From Mesorhizobium sp. L2C084A000 (lineage in GTDB: Bacteria; Pseudomonadota; Alphaproteobacteria; Rhizobiales; Rhizobiaceae), in NCBI RefSeq assembly GCF_000502875.1, contig NZ_AYWX01000009.1, forward strand, positions 432,555 to 496,554: 64,000 bases of DNA. Reading direction: 5' to 3'. The translations under genes and the position numbers were made by a program. The notes below the pieces were generated by a model, which saw only the letters and a list, made by a program, of their open reading frames with translations, made no database searches and was not told the DNA's origin. Shown in pieces: positions 1 to 8,058 of this stretch. The stretch's first letter is position 1. Each line of letters starts with the position of its first letter.

Positions 1-1175
1 GCCTTGTCCTTGACGATCTCGATCGCGCCCATCAGTCCGATCGAACGCACCTCGCCGACCAGATCATGTCCGGCAATGCGCTCCTGCAACGCCTTGGCGA
101 AATAAGGACCGGTGTCGTTCCTGACGCGGTCGACCAGCCCTTCGCGCTCGATGATCTCGAGGTTCTTCAGCGCCACGGCGCAGGCCACCGGGTGGCCGGA
201 ATAGGTGTAGCCATGGTTGAACTCGCCGCCCTTCTCGACCAGCGTCGAGGCGATGCGGTCGCCAACCAGCAATGCCGACAGCGGTTGATAGCCCGAGGTC
301 AGAGCCTTGGCGGTGGTGATCGTGTCGGGCTCGATGCCGAGCGTCTGGGCGGCGAACCATTCGCCGGTGCGGCCATAACCGGTGATGACTTCGTCCAGCA
401 TCAGCAGGACATCGTATTTGCGGCAGATGCGCTGCACTTCCGGCCAATAGCTCGCCGGCGGTATCTTCACGCCGCCCGCCCCCATGACCGGCTCGCCGAT
501 AAACGCGGCAACCTTGTCGGCGCCGGCTTCGAGGATCGCCTCCTCGACAGCCCCGGCCGCGCGCAGGCCGAAATCATGATCGCTCTCGCCGGGCAGCGCC
601 AGTTCATAGGCGTAGGGCATCATCACATGGACTATGTTGGGCACCGCTCCGTTGAGCTGCTTGTGCATACCATCCATGCCGCCGAGCGAGGTGCCGGCAA
701 CGGTCGAGCCGTGATAGGCCATCTTGCGCGAGATGATGCGGTTCTTCTCCGGCTGGCCTTCCAGCACCCAATAGTGGCGCACGAGACGCAGGGCCGTGTC
801 GTTGGCCTCCGAGCCCGACGAGCCATAGAACACCTGGTTGACGTGCTTCGGCGCGATCTCCGCCAGCTTCTTGGACAGCAGCACTGGCGTCGGCGTCGAG
901 CATTTGAAGAAGGAGTTGTAATAAGGCAGTTCCTTCATCTGGGCATAGGCGGCGTCGGCCAGCTCGTCACGGCCATAGCCGATGTTGACGCACCACAGCC
1001 CGGCCATGCCGTCGAGGATTTCAGCCCCTTCGGAATCGTAGATGAAAGGGCCGTTGGCATGGGTGATGATGCGCGACCCGGCCCCGCGCATTTCCTTGTG
1101 GTCGGTGAACGGATGCAGATGATGCGCGGCGTCGATCTGCTGAAGCTGCTTCAGCGAATAATTCTGATAGGTCAT
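1..1175 (-). CDS. Class III PLP aminotransferase (C-terminus cut by window edge)
   Basis: The reading frame starts at the ATG at 1175, behind an AGAGGAAAG ribosome site, and runs off the left edge, so about 391 residues are visible and the C-terminus is missing. It reads as an omega-amino-acid or diamine:pyruvate aminotransferase. It has the N-terminal 'HLHPFTDHKEM' region, the cofactor phosphate loop 'YGSSGSEAND', the 'LMLDEVITGYGRTG' aspartate motif and the PLP lysine in 'TTAKALTSG'. The family moves an amino group from beta-alanine, putrescine, taurine or similar amines to pyruvate. The exact substrate cannot be told from sequence alone. A nearby methylated-amine cluster makes an amine substrate plausible, but that is inference. 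Confidence 0.9.
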   Translation of the reverse strand, partial: MTYQNYSLKQLQQIDAAHHLHPFTDHKEMRGAGSRIITHANGPFIYDSEGAEILDGMAGLWCVNIGYGRDELADAAYAQMKELPYYNSFFKCSTPTPVLLSKKLAEIAPKHVNQVFYGSSGSEANDTALRLVRHYWVLEGQPEKNRIISRKMAYHGSTVAGTSLGGMDGMHKQLNGAVPNIVHVMMPYAYELALPGESDHDFGLRAAGAVEEAILEAGADKVAAFIGEPVMGAGGVKIPPASYWPEVQRICRKYDVLLMLDEVITGYGRTGEWFAAQTLGIEPDTITTAKALTSGYQPLSALLVGDRIASTLVEKGGEFNHGYTYSGHPVACAVALKNLEIIEREGLVDRVRNDTGPYFAKALQERIAGHDLVGEVRSIGLMGAIEIVKDK

Positions 1176-1222
1176 GTCTGATCTTTCCTCTGGATTCTAT
1201 CCGGCAAGCCGGGGCGAATGCT

Positions 1223-1363
1223 TCAGAGGCAGAGAGGTGGCGAATAGCCGATGCGGGCGCACAGCCGCAAAAGCTCGGCGCGCAGCGTACGCGGTGACGG
1301 CGTCACCGCGACCCGCAATGCGCGAGCCTCAAATGCGTCAATCAACATCCTGACGAGAGCCAT
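1223..1363 (-). CDS. Possible 46-residue small protein
   Basis: A short frame between the aminotransferase and the S9 peptidase encodes a basic, leucine- and arginine-rich peptide (starts MALVRML, ends YSPPLCL). An in-frame ATG also lies nine bases upstream at 1372. No convincing ribosome site is visible. Within it lies a 21 bp perfect inverted repeat (1290-1310, CGCGGTGAC arms around GGC), which may be a structured RNA instead. I do not recognise the protein, and it may not be real. Confidence 0.2.
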   Translation of the reverse strand: MALVRMLIDAFEARALRVAVTPSPRTLRAELLRLCARIGYSPPLCL

Positions 1364-1431
1364 GGAAGCCATCTTAGAGCAAAGGCTGGTCGAGGAGAAC
1401 CACCCTTTGCTTGGCCCATAACGGAATGAGT

Positions 1432-3504
1432 CTAGGCCTTGGCTGTCAGCGCCCTCTGCAGGAAGACATATTTCATCGCCGTCTGCGCCGCCTGCGGCCG
1501 GCGGTCGCCACGCCCGCCATGGCCGCCCTCGGTCTCCTCGAAGAACAGCGTCCTGGCATGGCCGGCTTCCTGCAGGCGGGCGGCCATCTTGCGCGCATGG
1601 CCGGGATGGACCCGATCGTCAGCGGTCGATGTGGTCAGCAGCACCGGCGGATAGGCGGCAGCGGCGTCGACATGCTGGTAGGGCGAGTAGGCTGAAAGCC
1701 ACTTCGCGTCTTCGGGTTTCGACGGATCGCCGTATTCGGCCATCCACGAGGCGCCGGGCGGCAATTCGGCGTAACGCAGCATGTCGAGCAGCGGCACCTC
1801 GATAATGACGGCGCCGAAAAGCTCGGGATGCTGCGTCAAGGAAACGCCGGTCAGCAAGCCGCCATTCGAACCACCCTGGATGCCGAGTGAGCTTGCTGTC
1901 GCGATGCCGCGCTTGACGACGTCCTGCGCGACCGCTGCGAAATCATCGAATCCGTTTTGGCGATTGCCCTTGAGCGCCGCTTGATGCCAGGCCGGGCCGA
2001 ACTCGCCGCCGCCACGGATGCAGGCCTGCACATAGGCATTGCCCTTTTCCAGCCATAGCCTGCCGCGCACGCCGGCATAGCCGGGCAGCAGCGGCACTTC
2101 GAAACCGCCATAGCCGTAAAGCAGCGTCGGCACCGGCCCCTTCTGATCGCGCCGCCTGACGACGAAATAAGGGATCATCGTGCCGTCCTTGGAGCGCGCC
2201 TCGAACTGTTCCGAGATCAGCGGCGAGGCATCGAAACGCGCCGGCTGCGACTTCACGGTTTCTAGCGTCTCGCCATTGTCGTCAGACCAGATGATCGAAC
2301 TCGGCGTCAGGAAATCGGTGAAGGAGAAGGACACGCTCGAGCCGAACTGCTCGGCATGGCTGATGCCGACATTGCCATTTTCGGGCAGCGCCACCGGTTT
2401 CAGCGACCAGTTGCCATCCTTGCGCTCGCAGACGACGACCTTGCCGCGCACATTGTCCATCAGGCTGATGAACAGCCGGTCCCGCGTGCGGGCAACGCCG
2501 GCTATGGAAACGCGATATGCCGGCTCGAACAAGGTTTCGACAGGCCCGAGCGCGCCGATCTTGACCCAGTGCGCGAGATCCAGCGAATAGAGGCCGTCGG
2601 GCTTGCAAACCGTGCCGTCGGGCGCCGTCCATGGACTGCGCACGCCGAACACGAGCTGATCCCTGAATATTGCCGTATCGGTCATGTCGTCCGGTAGCGG
2701 CAGTTGTTTGTTTTCGCCGGAAGGCAGCCGAAGGAAGATGTGCGAAGCGAAGAAATTCAGCGTTCGAGCCAGGACCAGATAACGTCTGTCACCGTCGTAC
2801 TCGACAGCGGCACCAACGGCGAGATCCTCTTTCTGCGCCTCGAAGATCGGCGTCGCGTCTTCCAGCTTGGTACCGCGCTTCCACAGCTTTATGACTCGCG
2901 GATAGCCGGACTCGGTCTTGTCGGCCTCGTCGAAAGCGGCCGAAACAATCAAGGTGTCCTTATCCAGCCAGCTGAAGCCCGACTTGGAAGCGGGTGCACG
3001 AAACCCACCCTCGACAAACGACTTGGTCGCGATGTCGAATTCGCGCATCTCGCTGGCGTCGCCGCCATCCGGCGACATACTCACCAGGCAACGGTTGAAG
3101 TCCGGATAGAGTCGGCTTGCGCCGCCAAAAACCCATTTTACCCCCTCCTTCGCCGCAAGCTGGTCGAAGTCGATGATCGTTTCCCAGTCGGGCTTCTCGG
3201 TCTTGTAGGAAGCGACGGTCGTGCGGCGCCAGAGTCCGAGCACATTGGTCTTGTCCTGCCAGAAATTGTAGACATGGCCGGCTTTTGCCGCGCCGACCGC
3301 GATGTTGTCCTCGGCCGTCATCAGGTCGAGCGCGGTCTGGAACGACGCCTGATAGGACGGATCGCCCTGCAATTCGCCAACCGTGACCTCGTTCTGGCGA
3401 TGTACCCAGTCCAGTGACTGCTTGGCCGTCCTGTCCTCCAGCCAGAGGAAGGGATCGTCGGTCGAGGGGGTGGAATTCGGCGTCTGGGTGGCAGGCTTGG
3501 TCAT
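1432..3504 (-). CDS. Prolyl oligopeptidase family serine peptidase (S9)
   Basis: 690 residues from the ATG at 3504, which follows GGAGACCTC. The frame stays open further upstream to 3660, but that part overlaps the next gene and is not needed. An N-terminal beta-propeller region (about residues 10-400) is followed by an alpha/beta-hydrolase domain. The catalytic serine is in 'GGSNGG' (about Ser546), the aspartate in 'TADDRVHPG' (about Asp630) and the histidine in 'EGGHGG' (about His662). The family cleaves short proline-containing peptides after proline. No signal peptide is seen, so a cytoplasmic role is likely. It lies 61 bp downstream of an MFS gene on the same strand and may be co-transcribed with it. 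Confidence 0.9.
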   Translation of the reverse strand: MTKPATQTPNSTPSTDDPFLWLEDRTAKQSLDWVHRQNEVTVGELQGDPSYQASFQTALDLMTAEDNIAVGAAKAGHVYNFWQDKTNVLGLWRRTTVASYKTEKPDWETIIDFDQLAAKEGVKWVFGGASRLYPDFNRCLVSMSPDGGDASEMREFDIATKSFVEGGFRAPASKSGFSWLDKDTLIVSAAFDEADKTESGYPRVIKLWKRGTKLEDATPIFEAQKEDLAVGAAVEYDGDRRYLVLARTLNFFASHIFLRLPSGENKQLPLPDDMTDTAIFRDQLVFGVRSPWTAPDGTVCKPDGLYSLDLAHWVKIGALGPVETLFEPAYRVSIAGVARTRDRLFISLMDNVRGKVVVCERKDGNWSLKPVALPENGNVGISHAEQFGSSVSFSFTDFLTPSSIIWSDDNGETLETVKSQPARFDASPLISEQFEARSKDGTMIPYFVVRRRDQKGPVPTLLYGYGGFEVPLLPGYAGVRGRLWLEKGNAYVQACIRGGGEFGPAWHQAALKGNRQNGFDDFAAVAQDVVKRGIATASSLGIQGGSNGGLLTGVSLTQHPELFGAVIIEVPLLDMLRYAELPPGASWMAEYGDPSKPEDAKWLSAYSPYQHVDAAAAYPPVLLTTSTADDRVHPGHARKMAARLQEAGHARTLFFEETEGGHGGRGDRRPQAAQTAMKYVFLQRALTAKA

Positions 3505-3565
3505 GAGGTCTCCGATAAACGCGTTGCTTTGAAAAGGCCAACGCCGACAGGCTGTATCGATATTC

Positions 3566-4705
3566 TCAGCGCACGATTGAGGCTTTCCGCCGACCAGCGA
3601 GGCTAGCAATAGCCAGCGCCAGGCACAGCAGCCCAAGCGTGATCGGCAGCCCGCCGGCACCCAAAATATCCATCGCGCCGCCCGCCAGCGGCGGCACGGC
3701 GATACCGCCGACGCCCCACATCAAGGAAAAGGCCGCATTACCGGCAACCAGTGCGGAGCCGGTGAAGCGTTCGCCGAGCTCAATGATCGACATCGTGTAG
3801 ATGCCGTAGGAAACCGCGCCCCAGACAAAGATCATTGGCCAGATGAGCGGCGATTCGATGAGAAGCGGAAGCAGGACGCAGCCGAGCACCGTGATCGCGA
3901 CGCAGGCGAGCCGCACCAGGCGCGCGGAAAGCCTTTCCGCCAGCAGGCCTAGCGGTACCTGCATAGCGATATTGCCGGCAATCATCACCGACAGCAGCGC
4001 CGACATGCGGATCTCGGTAATGCCGTGATGGGTGCCATAGACAGGCAGCAACGCCAGCGCGCCCTGTTCGAAACCGGCGGCGACTATGACGGCAAACAAA
4101 AGCAGCCACGCCAGCGGCACGAAACCCAGGACGGAAACTTGATGCCCGGCCTCGTCGACCTTGGGCAAGCGCGGCAGCACCAAGCCCAGGCAGATGCCGC
4201 ACAGCACGAAGGCGGAGATGCCGACGAGGAAGGGCGGCCAGCCCTCGGTGCCGACTGCAAGCAGGCATAGCGGCCCGGCCGCGAAACCGGCCGAGATGAT
4301 CGTCGAATAGACACCCATGACGCGCCCTCGCCGCGCCGGCGGCGCCAGCGCGATGACCCAGATTTCGCTCAGCACATAGAGCGGGTTGGTCACCACGCCG
4401 ATCAGGAAGCGCAGCGGAAACCACAAATAAACATTTTGCGTCCAGCCGATCAGCGCCAGCACGACAGCCGAAAGGGCCGCACAGGTAAGCGCCGTGCGCC
4501 CTGCCCCGAACCGCCGCGCCAGCGCCGGGATCAATGGCGACGACAGGATGAAACCAATCGGCGTCATGGCTGCCGACAAGCCGATCATCGCGGGCGAAAC
4601 GCCTTGGCGCTGCAGGATGAAACTCAGCAGCGGATAGGACAACCCTTGCGCGATGGCGAACACCGAGACGGTCGCGATCACACCGGTGATCGCTGCCCAT
4701 TGCAT
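3566..4705 (-). CDS. MFS transporter
   Basis: About 379 residues from the ATG at 4705, which has AAGGACGAG before it; an in-frame ATG at 4738 has no clear ribosome site. The protein is almost entirely hydrophobic, with about 12 membrane segments, and carries the MFS loop motif ('PPARRGRVMGVYST') after the fourth segment. The family exports or imports small molecules using the proton gradient; the substrate is unknown. The broken gene immediately upstream (4884-6058) is a clear paralogue. The shared 'QGLS.PL' and 'MWG(V/I)GGI' segments line up at the same positions, so this looks like a tandem duplication in which only this copy is intact. Confidence 0.85.
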   Translation of the reverse strand: MQWAAITGVIATVSVFAIAQGLSYPLLSFILQRQGVSPAMIGLSAAMTPIGFILSSPLIPALARRFGAGRTALTCAALSAVVLALIGWTQNVYLWFPLRFLIGVVTNPLYVLSEIWVIALAPPARRGRVMGVYSTIISAGFAAGPLCLLAVGTEGWPPFLVGISAFVLCGICLGLVLPRLPKVDEAGHQVSVLGFVPLAWLLLFAVIVAAGFEQGALALLPVYGTHHGITEIRMSALLSVMIAGNIAMQVPLGLLAERLSARLVRLACVAITVLGCVLLPLLIESPLIWPMIFVWGAVSYGIYTMSIIELGERFTGSALVAGNAAFSLMWGVGGIAVPPLAGGAMDILGAGGLPITLGLLCLALAIASLAGRRKASIVR

Positions 4706-4828
4706 CGTCTCGTCCTTGTTCGATTCAACCAAATTCATGTGCGCACCGCTATCGAGGCTGCAGGATTAGCGATTGAGCAACGTGGTGGTAAGCCCCTGGC
4801 AGGGGAAAACGGCTTTCTCCGGACAATG

Positions 4829-4896
4829 CCTGTCAGGAGGTTGGGCCTGTCAGGAGGTTGGGCCTGTCAGGAGGTTGGGCTCGTCAGGAAGCTCGG
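4829..4896. repeat. Three perfect 17-bp tandem repeats plus a degenerate fourth
   Basis: CCTGTCAGGAGGTTGGG occurs three times back to back at 4829-4845, 4846-4862 and 4863-4879. A fourth unit at 4880-4896 matches at about 12 of 17 positions and runs through the stop codon (4884-4886) of the broken MFS gene. Each unit contains the odd palindrome CCTG-T-CAGG. The array lies in the upstream region of the intact MFS gene. It most likely grew by slippage from the 3' end of the upstream gene; an iterated operator is the alternative. Confidence 0.9.
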
Positions 4897-6058
4897 CGCA
4901 CGGACGACCGGTACAGCGCGAACATCACCAGCACCGCGTCGAGGCCGGCGATCACGACCGGCAGCCCGAGCGGGCCGATGCCTTGCATGAGCAGGCCGGC
5001 ACCGGGTGGGCCGACGATGCCACCGATGCCCCACATCAGTGCAAAGGCAGCGTTGCCGGCGACCAGCACAGAGCCCTTGAACCGGCTGCCGAGTTCGACC
5101 AATGCCATGGTGTAGACGCCGTAACCGACCGCGCCCATCACCAGCAGCACGACCCAGATCAACGGCGTTGTGATCAGCAGAGGCAGCAAAAGCGCGCAAA
5201 CGGTTGTTGCCAGCGCGCAGACGATGATCATGGCGCGTGCGCCAAAACGCTCCGCCAGAAGACCGAGTGGTATCTGCAGCAGGATGTTTCCGAGGGAAAG
5301 CGCCATCACCAGCGAGGCCAGAACGGCTTCGGCCAGGCCGTAGCTGGCGCCGAAGACGGGGACCAGCGCATAGGTGCTCTGCTGGACCGCCGCCGAGACA
5401 AGCACGGCAAGCAGCAGCGCCGGCGCCATCCTGGCAAAGCCGACGAGGCCGCTGGCAGGCTGGCCGTCATCCTCGAAACCGGTGAGCTTAGACGAGACCG
5501 CGTGCAGGATCACCGCGCAGAGCGCGAAACCGGCGACGCCGACCATGAAGGGCGCCCAGCCCGACGTACCGAGCAGGGTCAGCGCGAATGGTCCGGCGGC
5601 GTAACCGGCGCCCATCAGCGTGTTGAACACGCCCATCACCCTGCCGCGCCGCGATGGCGGCGCCAGCGACAGTGCCCACACCTCGCCGAGAATGTAGAGC
5701 GGGTTGATGACGACGCCGATGATAAAGCGGATGACGAACCAGGCCACCCAGTCCTGCAGATAGCCGATGCCCAGGAAGCAGAGCGCGCCGATCAGCGAGC
5801 AGCCGACCGCCAGGTTGCGCCCACCGACCAGCCGCACCGCGGCCGGCACGAAGGAAGCCGAAAGGATCAGCCCGAGCGGTATCATCGCCGCCGACAAGCC
5901 GATCAGCGCCGGCGACATGCCCTGTTTCCGCATCAGCGCGTGAACAGCGGCGAGCTCAACCCCTGCGCAGCGCCGAACATGGCAAGTGCCGCGGTGACGC
6001 CGGCAAGCGCTGCCCATTGCGTTCCTGCTTCGCCTTCGCTCGAGCCGGTCGCGACCAT
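4884..6058 (-). pseudogene. Frameshifted MFS transporter, paralogue of the next gene
   Basis: Translation from the ATG at 6058 gives MVATGSSEGEAGTQWAALAG and a first membrane segment ending 'QGLSSPLF', then reaches TGA at 5933-5935. From about 5940 the next frame continues 'ALMRKQGMSPALIG' and the remaining eleven membrane segments to 4884. Adding one base at 5940/5941 (TTCA|CGCG) joins the two halves as 'SPLFTALMRKQGMSP'. That is exactly the length of the matching stretch of the intact paralogue at 3566-4705 (SYPLLSFILQRQGVSP). A long frame starting at 6215 after a good GAGGGAAG site reads through the first half in the wrong frame. Either a genuine one-base deletion or a sequencing error explains this. 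Confidence 0.8.
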
Positions 6059-6214
6059 GCTGCCATCCAAATGAACTGCTGGCCATCCGGCCGGCAAGCC
6101 GAGTAGCTATCGGTTCGATCCCGGGAAAGGAAGGGCCGGCCGCCGAAATCCGCTTAAGCCAACGAGGCGGCGGGATCAGGCCGATGTCGTGGCCGCGCAA
6201 CTGCCGTTCCGACA

Positions 6215-6241
6215 TGTCGCTTCCCTCGCCCTAGTGGTCGC
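6215..6241 (+). promoter_or_regulatory. NGTCGC direct repeat, 21-bp period, before mttB-like gene
   Basis: TGTCGC at 6215-6220 and GGTCGC at 6236-6241 are in the same orientation, 21 bp apart, with the second unit ending 70 bp before the ATG at 6311. The same arrangement occurs before three other methyl-metabolism genes in the window (29903, 33326, 47404). As I recall, Pseudomonas ArgR, a GlxA-type AraC regulator, uses TGTCGC half-sites in a 21 bp unit. This is a candidate activator site; the short motif makes a single occurrence weak. Confidence 0.4.
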
Positions 6242-6310
6242 CGCCTCCGCAATGGCTGGGCAGCCGCCGGTCCATTATGCCGCCCGCTATCGCATCCTAC
6301 GAGGACCATC

Positions 6311-7888
6311 ATGACCGCCGCCCTACAACCCTTGGAACCGGCATTGGCCACTGACCGCGCCCGTCGCGGCGGCCGCGCCGGAAAGCGCGCCGGCGGCTCG
6401 GCCGCGTTCGAGCAGCCGGCTTTTCGCCAGCTGAAGAACCCGCTGGCGCCAACCAGGCTGGTCTCCGACGACGAGCTGGAATCGATCCACCTCGCTTCCC
6501 TGCGCGTGCTGCGGGAAATCGGCGTCGACGTGCTGCACGACGAGGCCCGCAGCATCATGAAGGCGCATGGCGCCGATGTGCGCGACGGCAGCGAACGGGT
6601 GCGCTTCGACAGCGACATGATCCTGGAACTGGTGTCGCACTGCCCGTCGGAGTTCACCATCCATGCCCGCAATCCCGCTCACAATGTGCGCTTTGGCGGC
6701 AACAATGTGATCATCTCGATGATGGCGTCAGCGCCCAATTGCTCCGACATCGATCGCGGCCGCCGGCCCGGCAACCAGCAGGACTACCGCAACTTCCTCA
6801 AGCTTGCGCAGATGCACAACATCCTGAACTGCACGGGCGGCTACCCGGTCGAGCCGACCGATATCCATCCGTCCGTCCGCCACCTCGAATGTATCCGCGA
6901 TCTCAGCGTGCTGACCGACAAGGTGTTCCACATCTATTCGCTCGGCAAGGAGCGCAATGTCGACGGCATCGAGATCGCCAGGATCGCGCGCGGCATCAGC
7001 CACGAGCAGATGCTGGAAGAGCCGTCCGTCTTCACCATCATCAACACCAATTCGCCGCTCAAGCTCGATGTGCCGATGATGGAAGGCATCATCCAGATGT
7101 CGAGCAAGGGCCAGGTCGTCGTCGTCACGCCGTTCACCCTGTCGGGGGCCATGGCGCCTGTCACCATCGCCGGCGCACTGGTGCAGCAGAACGCCGAGGC
7201 GCTTGCCGGCATCGCCTTCGCCCAGATGGTGCGCAAGGGCGCGCCCGTCGGCTATGGCGGCTTCACCTCCAATGTCGACATGAAGTCCGGTTCGCCGGCG
7301 TTCGGCACGCCGGAATACATGAAGGCGCAGCTTGTCGGCGGCCAGCTTGCCCGCCGCTACAACATCCCCTACCGCACCTCCAACACTTGCGCCGCCAACA
7401 CGGTCGACGCGCAGGCGGCTTATGAAAGCGTGTTCTCGCTGTGGGGCGCCATCCAGGGCGGCGGCAATCTGATGATGCATGCCGCCGGCTGGCTCGAGGG
7501 CGGCCTGCGCTGCTCCTACGAGAAGACCATCCTGGACATCGACCTGCTGCAGATGGTCGCCGAATTCCTGACCCCCCTCGATCTTTCCGAAGAGGCACTC
7601 GGCTTCGACGCCATCCAGTCGGTCGGCCCTGGCGGCCATTTCTTCGGCACGCAGCACACGCAGGACCGCTACAAGACCGCCTTCTACTCGCCGATCCTCT
7701 CCGACTGGCGCAATTACGAGACCTGGGCGGAAGCCGGCTCGCCGACGGCGCTCGAAAAGGCCAACAAGGTCTGGAAGGAGCGGCTGGCGTCCTATGAGGA
7801 GCCTTACATGGACCCGGCCATCCGCGAGGAACTCAACGCCTTCGTCGCCAAGCGGCGGTCCGAAGGCGGCGCGCCGACCGATTTTTGA
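6311..7888 (+). CDS. MttB-family (trimethylamine methyltransferase-like) methyltransferase, non-pyrrolysine
   Basis: 525 residues with an ACGAGGACC ribosome site. It belongs to the MttB superfamily (PF06253). Characterised members demethylate quaternary or tertiary amines such as glycine betaine, proline betaine or carnitine and pass the methyl to a corrinoid protein. The frame has no in-frame TAG, so pyrrolysine is absent, as in the MtgB-type branch that acts on quaternary amines. Typical stretches include 'HLASLRVLREIGVDV', 'YGGFTSNVDMKSGSPAFGTP' and 'AAGWLEGGL'. Residues about 13-30 form an Arg/Gly-rich basic segment (RARRGGRAGKRAGG) before the catalytic barrel. It is followed by a dimethylglycine dehydrogenase-like gene and a DddP-like gene on the same strand. 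The substrate is not determined by sequence. Confidence 0.85.
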   Translation: MTAALQPLEPALATDRARRGGRAGKRAGGSAAFEQPAFRQLKNPLAPTRLVSDDELESIHLASLRVLREIGVDVLHDEARSIMKAHGADVRDGSERVRFDSDMILELVSHCPSEFTIHARNPAHNVRFGGNNVIISMMASAPNCSDIDRGRRPGNQQDYRNFLKLAQMHNILNCTGGYPVEPTDIHPSVRHLECIRDLSVLTDKVFHIYSLGKERNVDGIEIARIARGISHEQMLEEPSVFTIINTNSPLKLDVPMMEGIIQMSSKGQVVVVTPFTLSGAMAPVTIAGALVQQNAEALAGIAFAQMVRKGAPVGYGGFTSNVDMKSGSPAFGTPEYMKAQLVGGQLARRYNIPYRTSNTCAANTVDAQAAYESVFSLWGAIQGGGNLMMHAAGWLEGGLRCSYEKTILDIDLLQMVAEFLTPLDLSEEALGFDAIQSVGPGGHFFGTQHTQDRYKTAFYSPILSDWRNYETWAEAGSPTALEKANKVWKERLASYEEPYMDPAIREELNAFVAKRRSEGGAPTDF

Positions 7889-7913
7889 TCGGCCGTGTTG
7901 TTGATGAACAGTC

Positions 7914-8026
7914 GACCCCCACTCCGTCGAGCTGCGCTCGACACCTCTCCTCCAATCGACGGCGGAGAGGGAAGGCGCGAGCTTATGCCGGCTGGCGCCC
8001 TTCCTCTCCCCCCGGAGGGGTCATCC
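7914..8026. repeat. Dispersed palindromic intergenic element (rhizobial type)
   Basis: The 170 bp between two genes consists largely of nested inverted repeats. One is GTCGAG/CTCGAC (7926-7931 with 7937-7942) and another is CCTCTCC/GGAGAGG (7944-7950 with 7964-7970). A third, imperfect pair is GGAAGGCGC near 7970 with GCGCCCTTCC near 7996. The 'cccccactccgtc...cctctcc' layout resembles the small palindromic units scattered between genes in Rhizobiales, from memory. Only one copy is in this window. It may also attenuate transcription between mttB-like and the next gene. Confidence 0.5.
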
Positions 8027-8058
8027 GATTCAATCTCTTCAAAAACGGACTTATCTAG

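Noticed and set aside
3505-3660. N-terminal extension of the S9 peptidase
   Set aside because: It overlaps the 3' end of the MFS gene, and a good ribosome site lies directly before the ATG at 3504.
4773-6074. Long plus-strand open frame (about 430 codons) over the MFS pseudogene
   Set aside because: It is antisense to a clear membrane protein, is low in hydrophobic residues and very rich in Gln, Arg and Asp, which is typical of a shadow frame in GC-rich DNA.
6311-7888. Pyrrolysine-containing trimethylamine methyltransferase
   Set aside because: Neither MttB-family gene has an in-frame TAG, and no pyl genes are in the window.
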